From: Trujillonella humicola
GTDB taxonomy: Bacteria > Actinomycetota > Actinomycetes > Mycobacteriales > Geodermatophilaceae
DNA length: 64,000 bases
Assembly (NCBI RefSeq): GCF_046233715.1
Contig: NZ_JBJNRJ010000021.1
Location: 1-64,000 of the forward strand
Direction of reading: 5' to 3'
Shown: piece by piece, positions 49,924 through 58,610 of the stretch
Layout: the number at the start of each line of letters is the position of its first letter
Numbering within the stretch: the stretch's first letter is position 1
The notes under the pieces: model-generated
The model's database searches: none
Seen by the model: only the letters and a program-made list of their open reading frames with translations
Told to the model about the DNA's origin: nothing
Translations under genes and position numbers: made by a program

Positions 49924-49958
49924 TGACAGGACTGTCAGGTGACGAAGACGTCAGATAG
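49924..49958 (+). promoter_or_regulatory. Operator-like sites 10 and 11 in tandem
   Basis: Two motif copies lie side by side: TGACAGGACTGTCAGG (49924-49939, arms TGACA/TGTCA) and TGACGAAGACGTCAGAT (49940-49956, arms TGAC/GTCA). Their starts are 16 bases apart. They lie about 60 bases before the KstD-like gene. Confidence 0.55.
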
Positions 49959-50014
49959 TGTGACCGACCACACGCCCGCCCCAGGGCCCAGCCCCGATGC
50001 CTGGAGGAGCCTGC

Positions 50015-51667
50015 ATGGACCCCGCACCCGACCGCTGGGCCGAGACGGTCGACGTGGTCGTGGTGGGCACCGGCGCTGCCGGTCTCACCGCGGCGATCCG
50101 GGCCGCCGACGCCGGCGCCCGCGTGCTGGTCCTGGAAAAGACCGCACTCGTCGGGGGCAGCACCTCGGTCTCCGCCGGGCTGGTGTGGGTGCCGCTGAAC
50201 CACCACCTCCCGGAGGTGGGACTCACCGACTCCCGCGAAGAGGCGCTGGCCTACGTCCGGCGGCTGTCGGGGCGCGTCGCCGATCCCGACCTCCTCGAGA
50301 TGTGCGTCGACCGGGGCGCCGAGATGCTGGCCTACCTGGAGCAGCGCTCGCCGCTGCGCATGACCGCCATGGCCCGGTTCGCCGACTACTACGCGGCCTA
50401 CGACGTCCCCGGCAAGAAGGCCGGAGGGCGCTCGTGCGAGCCCCTGCCGTTCCCCGTCGGGTCCGCGCTGCCCGAGTGGGCCGACCGCATCCAGACCAAG
50501 GTCGCCGTCCGCGGGCAGGTCGCCCGCAACATGCTCGCCGAGGACCTCGGCGAGCGCCCCCGGGCCGCCGACGAGCTCGCCCGCCGGGAGCGCGAGGACG
50601 TCCGGACGAAGGGCAGCGCGCTGGTCGCGGCCCTGCTGCGTGGCGTCCTCGACCGCGGCATCGAGGTGCGCCTGGAGACCCGGGCCGAGCAGCTGCTCGG
50701 CCGAGACGGCGCGGTCGAGGGGGTCCGGTGCGCGACCGCCGGCGGGACGGTCGACGTCCGGGCGCGACGCGGCGTGGTGCTGGCCAGCGGCGGGTTCGAG
50801 TGGAACCGGGATCTGGTCTCGGCGTTCATCGGCTACGAGCTCTTCCCGATCAGCCCCGAGCACAACACCGGCGACGGGCACATCATGGGGATGGAGGCCG
50901 GAGCGCTGCTCGGGAGCATGCACTCGTACTGGGGCAGCGGCGCCATGGTGGACCCGAGCGACCTGCGGGCCGGCCGGCCCCTGCCCACGTTCGACGAGGC
51001 CCGGGCAGCCGGCGGGACGCTGATCGTCAACGCCCACGGCGAGCGGTTCGTCAACGAGGCCGCGCCGTACCACGACTTCGCGAAGGCCTTCGGCGAGTTC
51101 GATCCCTCGACCGCCGCCTTCCGCAACGAGACCGCGTGGATGGTCTTCGACCACGAGCTGCGCTCCCGCAAGCAGATCCTGTCGCTGCGACCCGACGGGC
51201 CGGTGCCGGACTGGGTGGCCACCGGCGACTCGCTCGGCGAGCTCGCCGAGCGCCTGGACATCGACCCCGCGCGGCTCGAGCAGACCGTCGCCGAGTTCAA
51301 CGGACACGCGGCGGAGGGCAACGACCCCGCGTTCGACCGTCCCCGCGGCATGGCCGGCTCGAAGATCCGCCCCCTCGGGGACGGCCCCTTCTACGCGATC
51401 CCCATCCATCCCGGCACGCTGGGCACCAACGGCGGGTTGCGGACCGACGCCCTCGGCCGGGTGCGCCGGGCCCGGGGCGGCGTGCTCGACGGGCTCTACG
51501 CCGCCGGCAACGTGGCGGCCAGCCCGCTCGGCTGGGGCTATCCCGGCGGTGGCGCGACCCTGTGGGCCGGCATGACCCTGGCGTACGTCGCCGGGGACGC
51601 GGTCGCCCGCCACCGCGACCGCGCGGCCGACAGCCCCGCCACCCCGGCCGGCGCCCCGGCGCCGTGA
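50015..51667 (+). CDS. KstD/fumarate-reductase-type FAD dehydrogenase
   Basis: A 550-residue flavoprotein of the 3-ketosteroid Delta1-dehydrogenase/fumarate reductase family. It shows V-V-G-T-G-A-A-G-L-T-A-A, E-K-T-x-x-V-G-G-S-T-S-V-S-A-G, and the closing Y-A-A-G-N-V-A-A-S and G-Y-P-G-G-G-A-T-L-W-A-G. It removes or adds hydrogens across a C-C bond alpha to a ketone. The ATG at 50015 is 6 bases after GGAGGAG. It may act on a cyclic ketone also handled by the BVMO. Steroid substrate cannot be assumed. Confidence 0.85.
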   Translation: MDPAPDRWAETVDVVVVGTGAAGLTAAIRAADAGARVLVLEKTALVGGSTSVSAGLVWVPLNHHLPEVGLTDSREEALAYVRRLSGRVADPDLLEMCVDRGAEMLAYLEQRSPLRMTAMARFADYYAAYDVPGKKAGGRSCEPLPFPVGSALPEWADRIQTKVAVRGQVARNMLAEDLGERPRAADELARREREDVRTKGSALVAALLRGVLDRGIEVRLETRAEQLLGRDGAVEGVRCATAGGTVDVRARRGVVLASGGFEWNRDLVSAFIGYELFPISPEHNTGDGHIMGMEAGALLGSMHSYWGSGAMVDPSDLRAGRPLPTFDEARAAGGTLIVNAHGERFVNEAAPYHDFAKAFGEFDPSTAAFRNETAWMVFDHELRSRKQILSLRPDGPVPDWVATGDSLGELAERLDIDPARLEQTVAEFNGHAAEGNDPAFDRPRGMAGSKIRPLGDGPFYAIPIHPGTLGTNGGLRTDALGRVRRARGGVLDGLYAAGNVAASPLGWGYPGGGATLWAGMTLAYVAGDAVARHRDRAADSPATPAGAPAP

Positions 51668-52107
51668 TCGACGCGCGGTCATCCGGGCGGATCCTGGCCC
51701 GGCTGGTGGCGTCGGTGCCGTCACCGGTCCCGCCGGAGCACGTGCGGGGCGTCGTCGCCCGCTACTACGCCAGCTTCACCGACGGCGACCTCGCCGGACG
51801 GGAGGCGCTGTTCGCCCCGAGCCTGCGGTTCGAGGACCCGGCCGGTCGCGTCGTGGCCACCGATTCCGCCTCGCTGCACACCTTCTTCACCGAGGTGCTG
51901 CCCGCCTCCTGGTCGCTCGGCTTCCGGCTCGAGCGCGTCACCGTGGTCGCCGGCGAGGCCGTGGCGACCACGACGATGCGGCTCGCGGTGCCCGACCGGG
52001 TGCCGGTCGAGGTGGTGGTCAATGCGCACTTCGTGCTGGACGGCACGGGGCTGATCACGTCGGTGCGGGTCTTCTTCGACGAGGAGGCCATGCGCGACGC
52101 GCCGTAG
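51664..52107 (+). CDS. SnoaL/NTF2-like protein
   Basis: A 147-residue protein with the NTF2-like alpha+beta barrel pattern: V-V-A-R-Y-Y-A-S-F-T-D-G-D at the first helix and F-A-P-S-L-R-F-E-D-P. Ketosteroid isomerase and SnoaL-type cyclases share this fold. It overlaps the KstD-like gene by GTGA and so may act on its product, for example as a double-bond isomerase. Confidence 0.78.
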   Translation: MIDARSSGRILARLVASVPSPVPPEHVRGVVARYYASFTDGDLAGREALFAPSLRFEDPAGRVVATDSASLHTFFTEVLPASWSLGFRLERVTVVAGEAVATTTMRLAVPDRVPVEVVVNAHFVLDGTGLITSVRVFFDEEAMRDAP

Positions 52108-52165
52108 GACGGACCGATCGGACGACGCCGGCTCGCACCGGCTCACGGGAAGGGAGAAGGACCGG

Positions 52166-52756
52166 ATGACAGCCTTCAGCAGGGACGAGGTCGAGCAGGC
52201 GTTCCGCCACTACTACATGACCGGGCCGGTCCAGGAGGACTGGAAGGCCTGGTCGGAGCTGTTCACCGACGACGCCGTCTACTGGGACCACTACTGGGGC
52301 AGGTTCCACGGACCGCGCGAGATCGAGATGTTCCTCGACGGGACGATGTCGCAGGCACCGGCCGTCTACACGCCGATGATGTGGTATGTCATCGAGGGGT
52401 CGCGGGTGGTCTGGAAGGGCGTGAACCGCGCCGACAACCCGCGGCCCGGCGGCGAACCGTTCGGCTTCGAGTCCCTGCAGATCCTCACCTACGCCGGCGA
52501 CGGCAAGTGGTCGCGCGAGGAGGACTGGTGGATCGCCTACGAGTCCCTGCGCTTCGCCCGGGACTACGCCGCCGCCGTCGAGGAGTTCGACCCGGGCCAC
52601 CCGCAGAAGCTGACCCGCCAGGACTGGGGCGACTGGGTGGACTGGGCCCGGCCCCCCGCGGGCCACTCGGCGAGGCCGTCGTGGCTGGACCGCACCGACG
52701 TCGTGCCGCTGAAGACCGTCCGCGACGCCCATTTCGGCGAGCGCAACCCGAAGTAG
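52166..52756 (+). CDS. SnoaL/NTF2-like protein
   Basis: A 196-residue NTF2-fold protein, longer than the preceding one. Helix 1 ends W-S-E-L-F-T-D-D-A-V-Y-W-D-H-Y-W-G, and aromatic residues line the predicted pocket. There is an extended C-terminal tail (about 140-196). The ATG follows GGGAGAAGGA. It ends the rightward transcription unit and is followed by a strong hairpin. No reaction can be assigned. Confidence 0.78.
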   Translation: MTAFSRDEVEQAFRHYYMTGPVQEDWKAWSELFTDDAVYWDHYWGRFHGPREIEMFLDGTMSQAPAVYTPMMWYVIEGSRVVWKGVNRADNPRPGGEPFGFESLQILTYAGDGKWSREEDWWIAYESLRFARDYAAAVEEFDPGHPQKLTRQDWGDWVDWARPPAGHSARPSWLDRTDVVPLKTVRDAHFGERNPK

Positions 52757-52773
52757 CCCGGCGGCCGAGTGGG

Positions 52774-52813
52774 GGCCGGGACGAGGAGGCCGGAGGGCCT
52801 CGTCGTCCCGGCC
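52774..52813. terminator. Strong bidirectional terminator
   Basis: Arms GGCCGGGACGAGGAGGCC (52774-52791) and its near-perfect complement (52796-52813) form an 18-bp stem with one mismatch and a 4-base loop, between convergent genes. It marks the right border of the presumed catabolic regulon. Confidence 0.75.
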
Positions 52814-52815
52814 CG

Positions 52816-53163
52816 CTACCAGGTGGGCATCGCCGCGACAGGTGCAGCGGTGGGCGCAGCGTCGCCCCCCGGCGTGGCGGACGACGGCACCCCCGCCAGC
52901 ACGCCCAGCCGGTCGACCATTTCCTCGACGGCGCCCTGGCGCAGGACGTAGTAGGTGTTGCGGCCCCGCTTGCGCACGTCGATGAGGCCCGCCTGGGCCA
53001 GTGCCTTCATGTGGTACGAGATGGTCGGCTTGGACACCGCGAGGGTCGCCTCGAGCTGGCTCCAGGCCAGTTCCTCGACGCCCGCGAACTGCCGCAGGAT
53101 GTCCCAGCGGATGGGGTCACTGAGCGCCTTGAAGACGGACGGCATCACGTTCGGCCCGGTCAT
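52816..53163 (-). CDS. ArsR-family transcriptional regulator
   Basis: A 115-residue winged-helix repressor: A-L-S-D-P-I-R-W-D-I-L-R-Q-F, recognition helix S-K-P-T-I-S-Y-H-M-K-A-L and wing V-R-K-R-G-R-N-T-Y-Y. No metal-binding Cys is seen, so it senses something other than thiophilic metals. The ATG at 53163 follows GGGAGGGAG. It is divergent from the acyl-CoA dehydrogenase at 53301, which it probably controls. Confidence 0.87.
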   Translation of the reverse strand: MTGPNVMPSVFKALSDPIRWDILRQFAGVEELAWSQLEATLAVSKPTISYHMKALAQAGLIDVRKRGRNTYYVLRQGAVEEMVDRLGVLAGVPSSATPGGDAAPTAAPVAAMPTW

Positions 53164-53231
53164 CCGGTCTCCCTCCCGACCCGCCCGACGGCGGGCCGAC
53201 TCCACGCAGCCGCCGGAGCAGGCGACCGCCC

Positions 53232-53250
53232 TTAGGGTATACCTGTCTAA
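53232..53250. promoter_or_regulatory. Candidate ArsR operator
   Basis: TTAG (53232-53235) and CTAA (53247-53250) flank a perfect GGTATACC palindrome (53236-53243) in the region between the ArsR gene and the dehydrogenase it faces. The motif differs from the TGTCAGA sites, so this unit seems separately controlled. Confidence 0.45.
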
Positions 53251-53300
53251 CTGATTCGGCTGTATGAGCCGATGACAGGGCTCAAACCCGAGGAGCGGCC

Positions 53301-54440
53301 ATGCCCGTCGACCGACTGCTGCCCAGCCAGGAGGCCGAGGACCTCCTCGACCTCGTGCGGGACGTCGCCGACAAGGAGCTCGCGACCCGCGTCGAGGAGC
53401 ACGAGCGGGCCGAGGCCTACCCGGACGGGCTGTTCGCCGTGCTGGGGGACGCCGGGTTGCTGGGTCTGCCCTACCCCGAGGAGCTCGGCGGCGGCGGGCA
53501 GCCCTACGAGGTGTACCTGCAGGTGCTGGAGGAGCTCGGCGCGCGGTGGGCCGCGGTGGCCGTCGCCGTCTCGGTGCACGGCCTGTCCTGTCACCCGGTC
53601 GCCACCTTCGGGACCGAGGAGCAGCAGCAGACCTGGCTGCCGCGCATGCTGTCCGGTGAGCTGATCGGCGGGTACTCGCTGTCGGAGCCGCACGCGGGCT
53701 CCGACGCCGCCGCGCTGACCTGCCGGGCCGACCAGACCGACGGCGGCTACCGGATCACGGGGACCAAGGCGTGGATCACCCACGGTGGCCGGGCGGACTT
53801 CTACGCGCTGTTCGCTCGCACCTCCCCCGGCTCCGGCGGGATCAGCTGCTTCCTGGCTCCCGGCGCGACCGACGGCCTGTCGTTCGGCCGGCCCGAGCAG
53901 AAGATGGGCCTGCACGCCATCCCCACCACGATCGCGAACTGGGACGGCGCACTGCTCGACGCCGACCGGCTGATCGGAGCGGAGGGCCAGGGCCTGCCCA
54001 TCGCGTTCTCCGCCCTGGACTCCGGTCGCCTCGGGATCGCCGCCGTCGCCACGGGGCTCGCGCAGTCGGCCCTCGACGCGGCCGTGGCCTACGCCAAGGA
54101 GCGCGCCGCCTTCGGCCGGAAGATCATCGACCACCAGGGGCTGGGCTTCCTGCTGGCGGACATGGCGGCCGCGGTCGACTCGGCCCGGGCGACCTACCTG
54201 GACGCCGCCCGCCGGCGCGACGCCGGCCGGCGGTACGGCAGGCAGGCCAGCGTCGCGAAGCTCATCGCGACGGATGCGGCCATGAAGGTCACGACCGATG
54301 CGGTGCAGGTCCTCGGCGGCGCCGGGTACACGCGCGACTTCCCCGTGGAGCGGTTCATGCGCGAGGCGAAGATCATGCAGATCTTCGAGGGCACCAACCA
54401 GATCCAGCGCCTGGTCATCAGCCGGGCCCTCGCCCGCTGA
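53301..54440 (+). CDS. Acyl-CoA dehydrogenase
   Basis: A 379-residue acyl-CoA dehydrogenase. It shows S-L-S-E-P-H-A-G-S-D-A, T-K-A-W-I-T-H-G, A-F-G-R-K-I-I-D-H-Q and I-F-E-G-T-N-Q-I-Q-R, with the Glu at the catalytic position. The ATG follows GAGGAG. It is first gene of a short operon with an enoyl-CoA hydratase and sits opposite an ArsR regulator. Confidence 0.9.
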   Translation: MPVDRLLPSQEAEDLLDLVRDVADKELATRVEEHERAEAYPDGLFAVLGDAGLLGLPYPEELGGGGQPYEVYLQVLEELGARWAAVAVAVSVHGLSCHPVATFGTEEQQQTWLPRMLSGELIGGYSLSEPHAGSDAAALTCRADQTDGGYRITGTKAWITHGGRADFYALFARTSPGSGGISCFLAPGATDGLSFGRPEQKMGLHAIPTTIANWDGALLDADRLIGAEGQGLPIAFSALDSGRLGIAAVATGLAQSALDAAVAYAKERAAFGRKIIDHQGLGFLLADMAAAVDSARATYLDAARRRDAGRRYGRQASVAKLIATDAAMKVTTDAVQVLGGAGYTRDFPVERFMREAKIMQIFEGTNQIQRLVISRALAR

Positions 54441-54453
54441 CCGGGAGGTCCTC

Positions 54454-55245
54454 GTGTCCGACACAGCAGACCGGCCCCGGGTCCGGACGGCGCTCGACGA
54501 CCGGGTCTGGCGGATCACGCTGGACCGCCCGGAGGCCGGGAACGCGGTCGACGCCCGGCTCGCCGCGGACCTCGCCGCAGCCCTCCGCGGGACGCCGGAG
54601 GCAGCGCGGGCGGTGCTCCTGGACGCCGCGGGCCCTCGGTTCTGCGTCGGGGGCGACGTCCGGCAGTTCGCGGGGGCACCCGACCTCGCGGCCTTCGTCG
54701 GCGACCTCGCCCGGGACTGGCACGCCACCGTCCGCGTGCTGCTCGACCTCCACCTCCCGGTGGTCGCCGCGGTCCACGGTGCGGTCGCGGGCGCCGGCGT
54801 GGGCCTGATGTCCGCGTGCGACATCGTGGTCTGCGCCCGGTCGACGCGGATCCGCCCGGCCTACCTGGGTCTGGGGTTCTCCCCCGACGGCGGCACCTCC
54901 TGGGCACTGACCCGCGCCCTCGGCCTGCCACGGGCGCTGGACCTCATGCTCACCGACGGATCGCTCACCGCGGACGAGGCCCACGCCGCCGGCCTCGTCG
55001 CCCGCGTCACCGACGACGACGCACTGCCGGCATCGGCGGGCGCGCTCGCGCGGCAGCTGGCCGAGGGACCGGTGCGGGCGATGGCCCGCACCCGGGCACT
55101 GGCCCGGCGGGCGCTGAGCAGCGACCTGACCGACCACCTGGACGCCGAGGCGCTGCTGATCGCCGCCTCCGCGGCCGACCCCGAGGGCATCGAGGGCGTC
55201 CGCGCGTTCGTCGACCGGCGCCCCCCGGACTTCCTGCACCGCTGA
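54454..55245 (+). CDS. Enoyl-CoA hydratase/isomerase family protein
   Basis: A 263-residue crotonase-fold protein with P-R-F-C-V-G-G-D-V, H-G-A-V-A-G-A-G-V-G-L and G-F-S-P-D-G-G-T-S-W. The latter resembles PaaG-type isomerases, where the acid after Pro helps shift double bonds. GTG 54454 follows GGGAGG. It probably acts on the product of the dehydrogenase upstream. Confidence 0.86.
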   Translation: MSDTADRPRVRTALDDRVWRITLDRPEAGNAVDARLAADLAAALRGTPEAARAVLLDAAGPRFCVGGDVRQFAGAPDLAAFVGDLARDWHATVRVLLDLHLPVVAAVHGAVAGAGVGLMSACDIVVCARSTRIRPAYLGLGFSPDGGTSWALTRALGLPRALDLMLTDGSLTADEAHAAGLVARVTDDDALPASAGALARQLAEGPVRAMARTRALARRALSSDLTDHLDAEALLIAASAADPEGIEGVRAFVDRRPPDFLHR

Positions 55246-55341
55246 GCCGGGCGCCGGGGACCCCCGCCGACGTGCCATCCGTTTACGGATTGGCCGGATG
55301 GTGAACAGACCCGCGGAACAGTCGTCGGCGTGGGGAAGACC

Positions 55342-56142
55342 ATGGCACTCCTGCAGGCAGTACGTCTGGCCCCCCTGGGGGGTCGCCCCTCCACGGTGAC
55401 GTGCTTCGGGGGTGGCGGCGCCTTCGGCATCGCCTTCAACCTCGGCGTCGCCCGGGCGCTCCAGGACGGCGGGATGGCGCTGGAGGACGGCCCCATGCTG
55501 GGCACCTCCGCCGGCAGCTGGACGGCCGCCGCGCTGGCCACCGGGCTGGCCCTGGACGACCTGGTGCCGACGTGGGAGCTCTCCGGCGGCCCGGGGCCGC
55601 GCCGGGTCATCGACAGCACCGGCGCCCTCTGGGGCGACCGCCGGGACGCCCGCGTCATCGGCCTGGCGGTGCAGCTGCCGCTGGGCCGACGGCGGCTGCT
55701 GTCGGCAGCGGAGCACCCCATCGCCGACGTGGTCGCCGCGTCGTCGTCCCTGCCGGGGTTCGCCGCCGCGCACGTGATCGGCGGCCGGCGCTACGTCGAC
55801 GGTGGGCTGGTCTCCCCCGCGTCCGCCGACCGCGCACCCGCCGCCGACGTCCTGGTCGTCACCGCTCCCATGGCCGGACCGCTCCTGGGAACCGTCGGCC
55901 GGCTGATCGACCAGCGGACCCGGTGGGAGACGGCGCACTGGTCGGTGCGCCATGGCCGGCCCGTCCTCTACATCCGCCCCGACGAGCGCTTCCGGCCGGA
56001 CCTGAGGCGCCTGGGCGACGTCATGACCATGCGGGGGATCGACCGGGTCCACCGCGAGGCCTACGACCTCGGGTGCGAGAGCCTGGACGCCTTCCGCAGC
56101 CGGGGCCGCCGGCGGGCCGGCTGGGCGGCCTGGGCCAGCTGA
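55342..56142 (+). CDS. Patatin-like phospholipase
   Basis: A 266-residue patatin-fold lipid acyl hydrolase. It shows the oxyanion loop G-G-G-A-F-G, nucleophile G-T-S-A-G-S and the Asp of the dyad in Y-V-D-G-G-L. It is short compared with rickettsial or eukaryotic members but complete for the bacterial type. The ATG at 55342 follows GGGGAAG; a GTG at 55330 is possible. It probably hydrolyses membrane or storage lipid esters and borders the glycerolipid genes. Confidence 0.82.
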   Translation: MALLQAVRLAPLGGRPSTVTCFGGGGAFGIAFNLGVARALQDGGMALEDGPMLGTSAGSWTAAALATGLALDDLVPTWELSGGPGPRRVIDSTGALWGDRRDARVIGLAVQLPLGRRRLLSAAEHPIADVVAASSSLPGFAAAHVIGGRRYVDGGLVSPASADRAPAADVLVVTAPMAGPLLGTVGRLIDQRTRWETAHWSVRHGRPVLYIRPDERFRPDLRRLGDVMTMRGIDRVHREAYDLGCESLDAFRSRGRRRAGWAAWAS

Positions 56143-56153
56143 CCGGCCCGGCC

Positions 56154-56176
56154 GCCGGCATCGGTCCCCGCCGGCG
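56154..56176. terminator. Hairpin between convergent patatin and PlsB-like genes
   Basis: CGCCGGC and GCCGGCG arms are separated by about 9 bases next to the PlsB stop codon, in a very GC-rich convergent gap. A moderate terminator candidate. Confidence 0.4.
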
Positions 56177-58582
56177 TCAGCCCCCGGCGGCGGTGCGTGC
56201 CCCCGGGCGGGCGGCCGCGGCCACGGCGTCGATCCCCCGGAGCGCGTCGCGGATCCGTTCGGCGAACGCCGCGCGACGGGCGGCCAGGTCCGGCCCGGGC
56301 TCGAGCAGCCCCTGGTTGGTCGCCAGCTCCACCCCCGTGCGGAAGAGCATCGTGGAGACGGCGTCCGGGCTGTGCACCCGTCCCTGCAGGCGGTACTGCC
56401 GGCCCACGGCGAGACAGCGCCGGCGCAGCTCCTTCCCGTCGACCTCCGCCCCCATCCCGCAGAGGACGTCGGCGACCACGCCGTAGGCCTCGACGAAGGA
56501 CCGGAGCATCCCCGGGGCGCTCAGCGGACCGAGCCCGGCCAGCACTGCCCGCGCCCCGTCCGGCCCGGCTGCCAGCCGGGCGCGCCAATCCGGCACCTGC
56601 CGGTCGAGCTCGGCGGCGAGCCGCTCCACGAACTGCTCCTTCTCGGGGAAGTAGAAGTCGAACTTGAGCAGGTCGCGCAGGTCCAGCGCCGCGGCCCAGA
56701 ACGCATCTGCGGGGTCGCCCGCGTCCCCGGCGGCGCGCTGCCCGACGCCCTCGAGCGCCAGGACCGCGATCGCCAGGTCGAGGAACACGTGCAGGGCCGA
56801 GTTGCGGTAGAAGGCAGCGTTCAGGTGGCGGTCCCGTCCCACCCGCCAGACCGCCTCGTCGCCGTCGGGGTAGTGGTCGATCACCCGGTGGCGGGTCAGG
56901 GCCTCGAGCATCGCGAGCAGGCCCTCGTCGGTCGCCAGCGACCGCGCGGAGACGGTGAGGGGGTACCCGCGGTCGCCGGCGAACTCCGTCAGCTCACCGA
57001 GGCCGGCGCGGATCTCCGGCAGGGTGAGCGCGACCCCGCCCGCGTCGAGCAGCACGGCGCACACCAGCGCCGCGCCGGTGACCGGCGCCACCTGGTTCAT
57101 CCGCCAGGCCGCCTCGAAGGCGAGCTTGTTCAGCTCGTTGGGGTCCTGGCCGTCGGCCGACACGCGGGCGAGGAAGTCCCGGACCGAGATCGGCTCGGCG
57201 AACCGGATGTAGATCTTGCCGTAGTGCTCCCGCTGGGCGCGGATGTAGTCGACGACGTAGCGGAGGTTCTCCGCCTTCTTCTCCACGCCGCTGGCGTAGG
57301 CGGCGTACTCCCCGACCTCGTGGAGCTGGTCGTAGCCGATGAACACCGGGGCCAGCATCACGTCCTCGGCGCGGCCCTCGCGCAGGGCGCCCACCACGTA
57401 GGCCAGCAGCCCGAGGCGGGGCGGCTCCATCTTGCCGGTCCGCGACCGCGTGCCCTCGATCGCCCACTGCAGGTGCAGCCGCTTCTCGACCAGGTAGCCG
57501 ATGTACTCGCGCAGGACCGCCTTGTAGACCGCGTCGCCGCGGAACTCGCGGCGGATGTAGACGACGCCGGCGCGGCGCATCAGGGCGCCCAGCGGCCAGA
57601 CCGCCATGTTGGCACCGCCGACGAGATGCGTCCGGGGCAGGTCGTTGTCCAGCTGCGCCACGGGGAGGACGAGGCCGTCGAGGTGCGAGCGGTGGGACAT
57701 CAGCATGACCGTCGGGTGGCTGCTGACGGCCGCGCGGACGCGCTCGACCTCGCCCGGGTCGTACTCGATGTCGGCGTCGTAGCCCTGGCGGTAGATGTAG
57801 CGCCCGAACTGCGCCTGGAGGTCCACGAGGAGCCGGCTCCACCCGGTCACCATCTCCTCGAGGTCGCGCCGCCCCTCGGCCAGGACGTCCTCGACCGGCC
57901 GGCCGATCCTGGCCGCCACCTTCTCGAGGACCTCGCGGAAGCGCGCCGAGGCGGCCACCTCGTCGCGCACCAGCCGCGGGATCTTGTAGGGCGGGCCGAG
58001 CAGCCGCGTGACCGACCGCTCGACGGCGAGGGTCGCCTGGCGGAGCACGAACGCCGCGAAGGCGTCGGGCTCCCCGAGCTGCGGGCCGACGGTCGCGGCG
58101 AAGCGCCCGCGCAGCTCGGAGACGGAAGCGCCCGCGCCCAGCACCACCTGGCACCCCCCGTCGTCCCGGCGGGCCAGCCAGGCCTGGGCCGCCAGGCGCG
58201 GCCGGTGCGGGTTGCCCACGAGGAGCAGGTCCCGCCACGGGGAGGCGCGGCGGGGCCCGGCGATCTTGCCCCAGACGACCCCGACCGGCACGAGCACGGG
58301 ATCGTCGGCGCGGTCCAGGTGCGGGGCGACCAGTGCGGCGTTGCCGCCGCCGCGCCAGTCCCCGGTCAGCCGCACCACGTCCGGACGGGGCTCCCCGGCG
58401 GAGGCCGAGGCCAGCCACCGGTCGAAGACCCTGGCCTCGACCGGGCTCATCGGCTGCACGAGCAGGACCGTGCGGCGACCCGGAGCCTCCGTACGGCCGG
58501 CGGCACCGGGCCGGGAGACGACGGCCTCGTGCCCGTTCCTGCCGACCGGGGTCCCGCCGTCCCTGCTCTCCGGTGCGGTCAT
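56177..58582 (-). CDS. Glycerol-3-phosphate acyltransferase, PlsB-like
   Basis: An 801-residue membrane-associated acyltransferase of the PlsB group, transferring an acyl chain to sn-glycerol 3-phosphate. The H-x4-D motif is H297-R-S-H-L-D302, followed by A-V-W-P-L-G-A, V-Y-I-R-R-E-F-R-G-D and I-E-G-T-R-S-R-T-G-K. Domain order and length match PlsB. The ATG at 58582 follows GAGAGAGGTGG. The gene lies downstream of GpsA, which makes its substrate, 28 bases away. Confidence 0.9.
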   Translation of the reverse strand: MTAPESRDGGTPVGRNGHEAVVSRPGAAGRTEAPGRRTVLLVQPMSPVEARVFDRWLASASAGEPRPDVVRLTGDWRGGGNAALVAPHLDRADDPVLVPVGVVWGKIAGPRRASPWRDLLLVGNPHRPRLAAQAWLARRDDGGCQVVLGAGASVSELRGRFAATVGPQLGEPDAFAAFVLRQATLAVERSVTRLLGPPYKIPRLVRDEVAASARFREVLEKVAARIGRPVEDVLAEGRRDLEEMVTGWSRLLVDLQAQFGRYIYRQGYDADIEYDPGEVERVRAAVSSHPTVMLMSHRSHLDGLVLPVAQLDNDLPRTHLVGGANMAVWPLGALMRRAGVVYIRREFRGDAVYKAVLREYIGYLVEKRLHLQWAIEGTRSRTGKMEPPRLGLLAYVVGALREGRAEDVMLAPVFIGYDQLHEVGEYAAYASGVEKKAENLRYVVDYIRAQREHYGKIYIRFAEPISVRDFLARVSADGQDPNELNKLAFEAAWRMNQVAPVTGAALVCAVLLDAGGVALTLPEIRAGLGELTEFAGDRGYPLTVSARSLATDEGLLAMLEALTRHRVIDHYPDGDEAVWRVGRDRHLNAAFYRNSALHVFLDLAIAVLALEGVGQRAAGDAGDPADAFWAAALDLRDLLKFDFYFPEKEQFVERLAAELDRQVPDWRARLAAGPDGARAVLAGLGPLSAPGMLRSFVEAYGVVADVLCGMGAEVDGKELRRRCLAVGRQYRLQGRVHSPDAVSTMLFRTGVELATNQGLLEPGPDLAARRAAFAERIRDALRGIDAVAAAARPGARTAAGG

Positions 58583-58610
58583 GCCGGCCACCTCTCTCCT
58601 GCAGAACCGG

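Noticed and set aside
5662..52756. Interpretation as a classical KstR-controlled cholesterol cluster
   Set aside because: There is no HsaC-type extradiol enzyme, no KshA-type oxygenase and I did not see KstR-like TNNAACNNGTTNNA sites in the promoters. The Rieske enzyme is of the two-subunit aryl type. Steroid-like genes (P450, KstD-like, Ltp-like) are also found in other pathways.
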